This document shows positions 63,923 through 64,000 of a stretch of 64,000 nucleotides of DNA, piece after piece; position 1 is the first letter of the stretch, and every line of letters begins with the position of its first letter. The DNA comes from Hydractinia symbiolongicarpus. Lineage: Eukaryota; Cnidaria; Hydrozoa; Anthoathecata; Hydractiniidae. Where the stretch lies: positions 19,284,001 through 19,348,000 of the forward strand of contig NC_079884.1 in assembly GCF_029227915.1 (NCBI RefSeq). Reading direction: 5' to 3'. The position numbers were made by a program, and so were the translations under genes. The notes below the pieces were generated by a model. It saw nothing but the letters and a program-made list of their open reading frames with translations, did not search any database and had not been told where the DNA came from.

Positions 63923-64000
63923 CTAATCTTCTAATGTTGGATCACCCAGGTCGTATAAGTCGTTGCAAGTAAGATCAATAAGCCTGAAGTGGCATATGTA
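63923..64000 (-). CDS. Partial unknown gene, C-terminal end
   Basis: The last 25 codons (ending CNDLYDLGDPTLED) of a minus-strand gene entering from beyond the window. Acidic tail. Occupies the place of the Zn-ribbon gene of block 2 relative to the integrase but shows no evident similarity. Support is the convergent arrangement and the hairpin between the two stops. Confidence 0.35.
   Translation of the reverse strand, partial: YICHFRLIDLTCNDLYDLGDPTLED

Larger units (their letters stand above)
51754..63925 (+). mobile_element. Block 3: Polinton/adintovirus-like remnant, split by LINEs
   Basis: Order: tail-anchored (+), 3-TM (-), capsid (+), two-anchor (+), integrase (+), then a convergent partial gene at the window edge. 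The integrase is divided at 55862/63604 by LINE-d, LINE-e and a short extra segment. The left edge is truncated inside the tail-anchored gene at about 51754. Confidence 0.75.

Overview
The window reads as nuclear DNA of an animal, most likely a cnidarian (inference). It is AT-rich, and the only coding-like sequence is split by GT-AG introns or belongs to mobile elements: non-LTR retrotransposons, a tyrosine recombinase, a restriction-endonuclease-type retroelement and decayed Polinton/adintovirus-like DNA elements with protein-primed PolB, RVE integrase, packaging ATPase and a capsid candidate. I recognise the gene families from aquatic invertebrate genomes, but no database was searched. There is no clear single-copy host gene.

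Layout. 1-1600: N-terminal part of a decayed PolB (minus), followed by a LINE fragment (1601-2628) and non-coding DNA to 3932. Block 1 (3933-13866) is a virus-like element in forward orientation: repeat protein, Cys-rich protein, conserved unknowns, a 2-TM protein, a tail-anchored protein, a 3-TM protein, the capsid candidate (cut at 9172), a BRO-C-like protein, packaging ATPase, small membrane proteins, HNH protein and PolB C-terminus. Block 2 (13870-22498) carries much of the same gene set inverted, plus BRO-N protein, Zn-ribbon protein, integrase and a small two-anchor protein. 22499-51750 is dominated by repeats: a LINE tail, a TIR element family with termini TTTTGCGGAGAG (R1, R2, R3; R2 and R3 form a 2.9-kb inverted pair), a 600-bp duplication holding a 30/60-bp minisatellite, three tRNA-like units, a 2.3-kb retroelement inside R3, an intron-containing tyrosine-recombinase gene (44765-48300) and a 1.83-kb AGACGTCT-rich TIR element. 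Block 3 (51754-64000) is a third virus-like copy whose integrase is split by about 7.7 kb of nested insertions, mainly two LINEs (56335-59584 plus, 59601-63587 minus).

How the virus-like genes fit together. Integrase, PolB, packaging ATPase and the capsid candidate are the usual core of a Polinton-like virus; the membrane proteins, BRO, HNH and Zn-ribbon proteins are accessory. Nearly every gene carries frameshifts or stops, so these are fossils. The three blocks still allow comparison of non-coding signals. Genes begin directly after AATAAA or AATAAAC, the divergent 3-TM/capsid pair is separated by exactly 29 bp in all three blocks, and five of six convergent gene junctions hold a hairpin even where its sequence is unrelated. 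I regard this compact start/stop grammar as the most interesting signal in the window.
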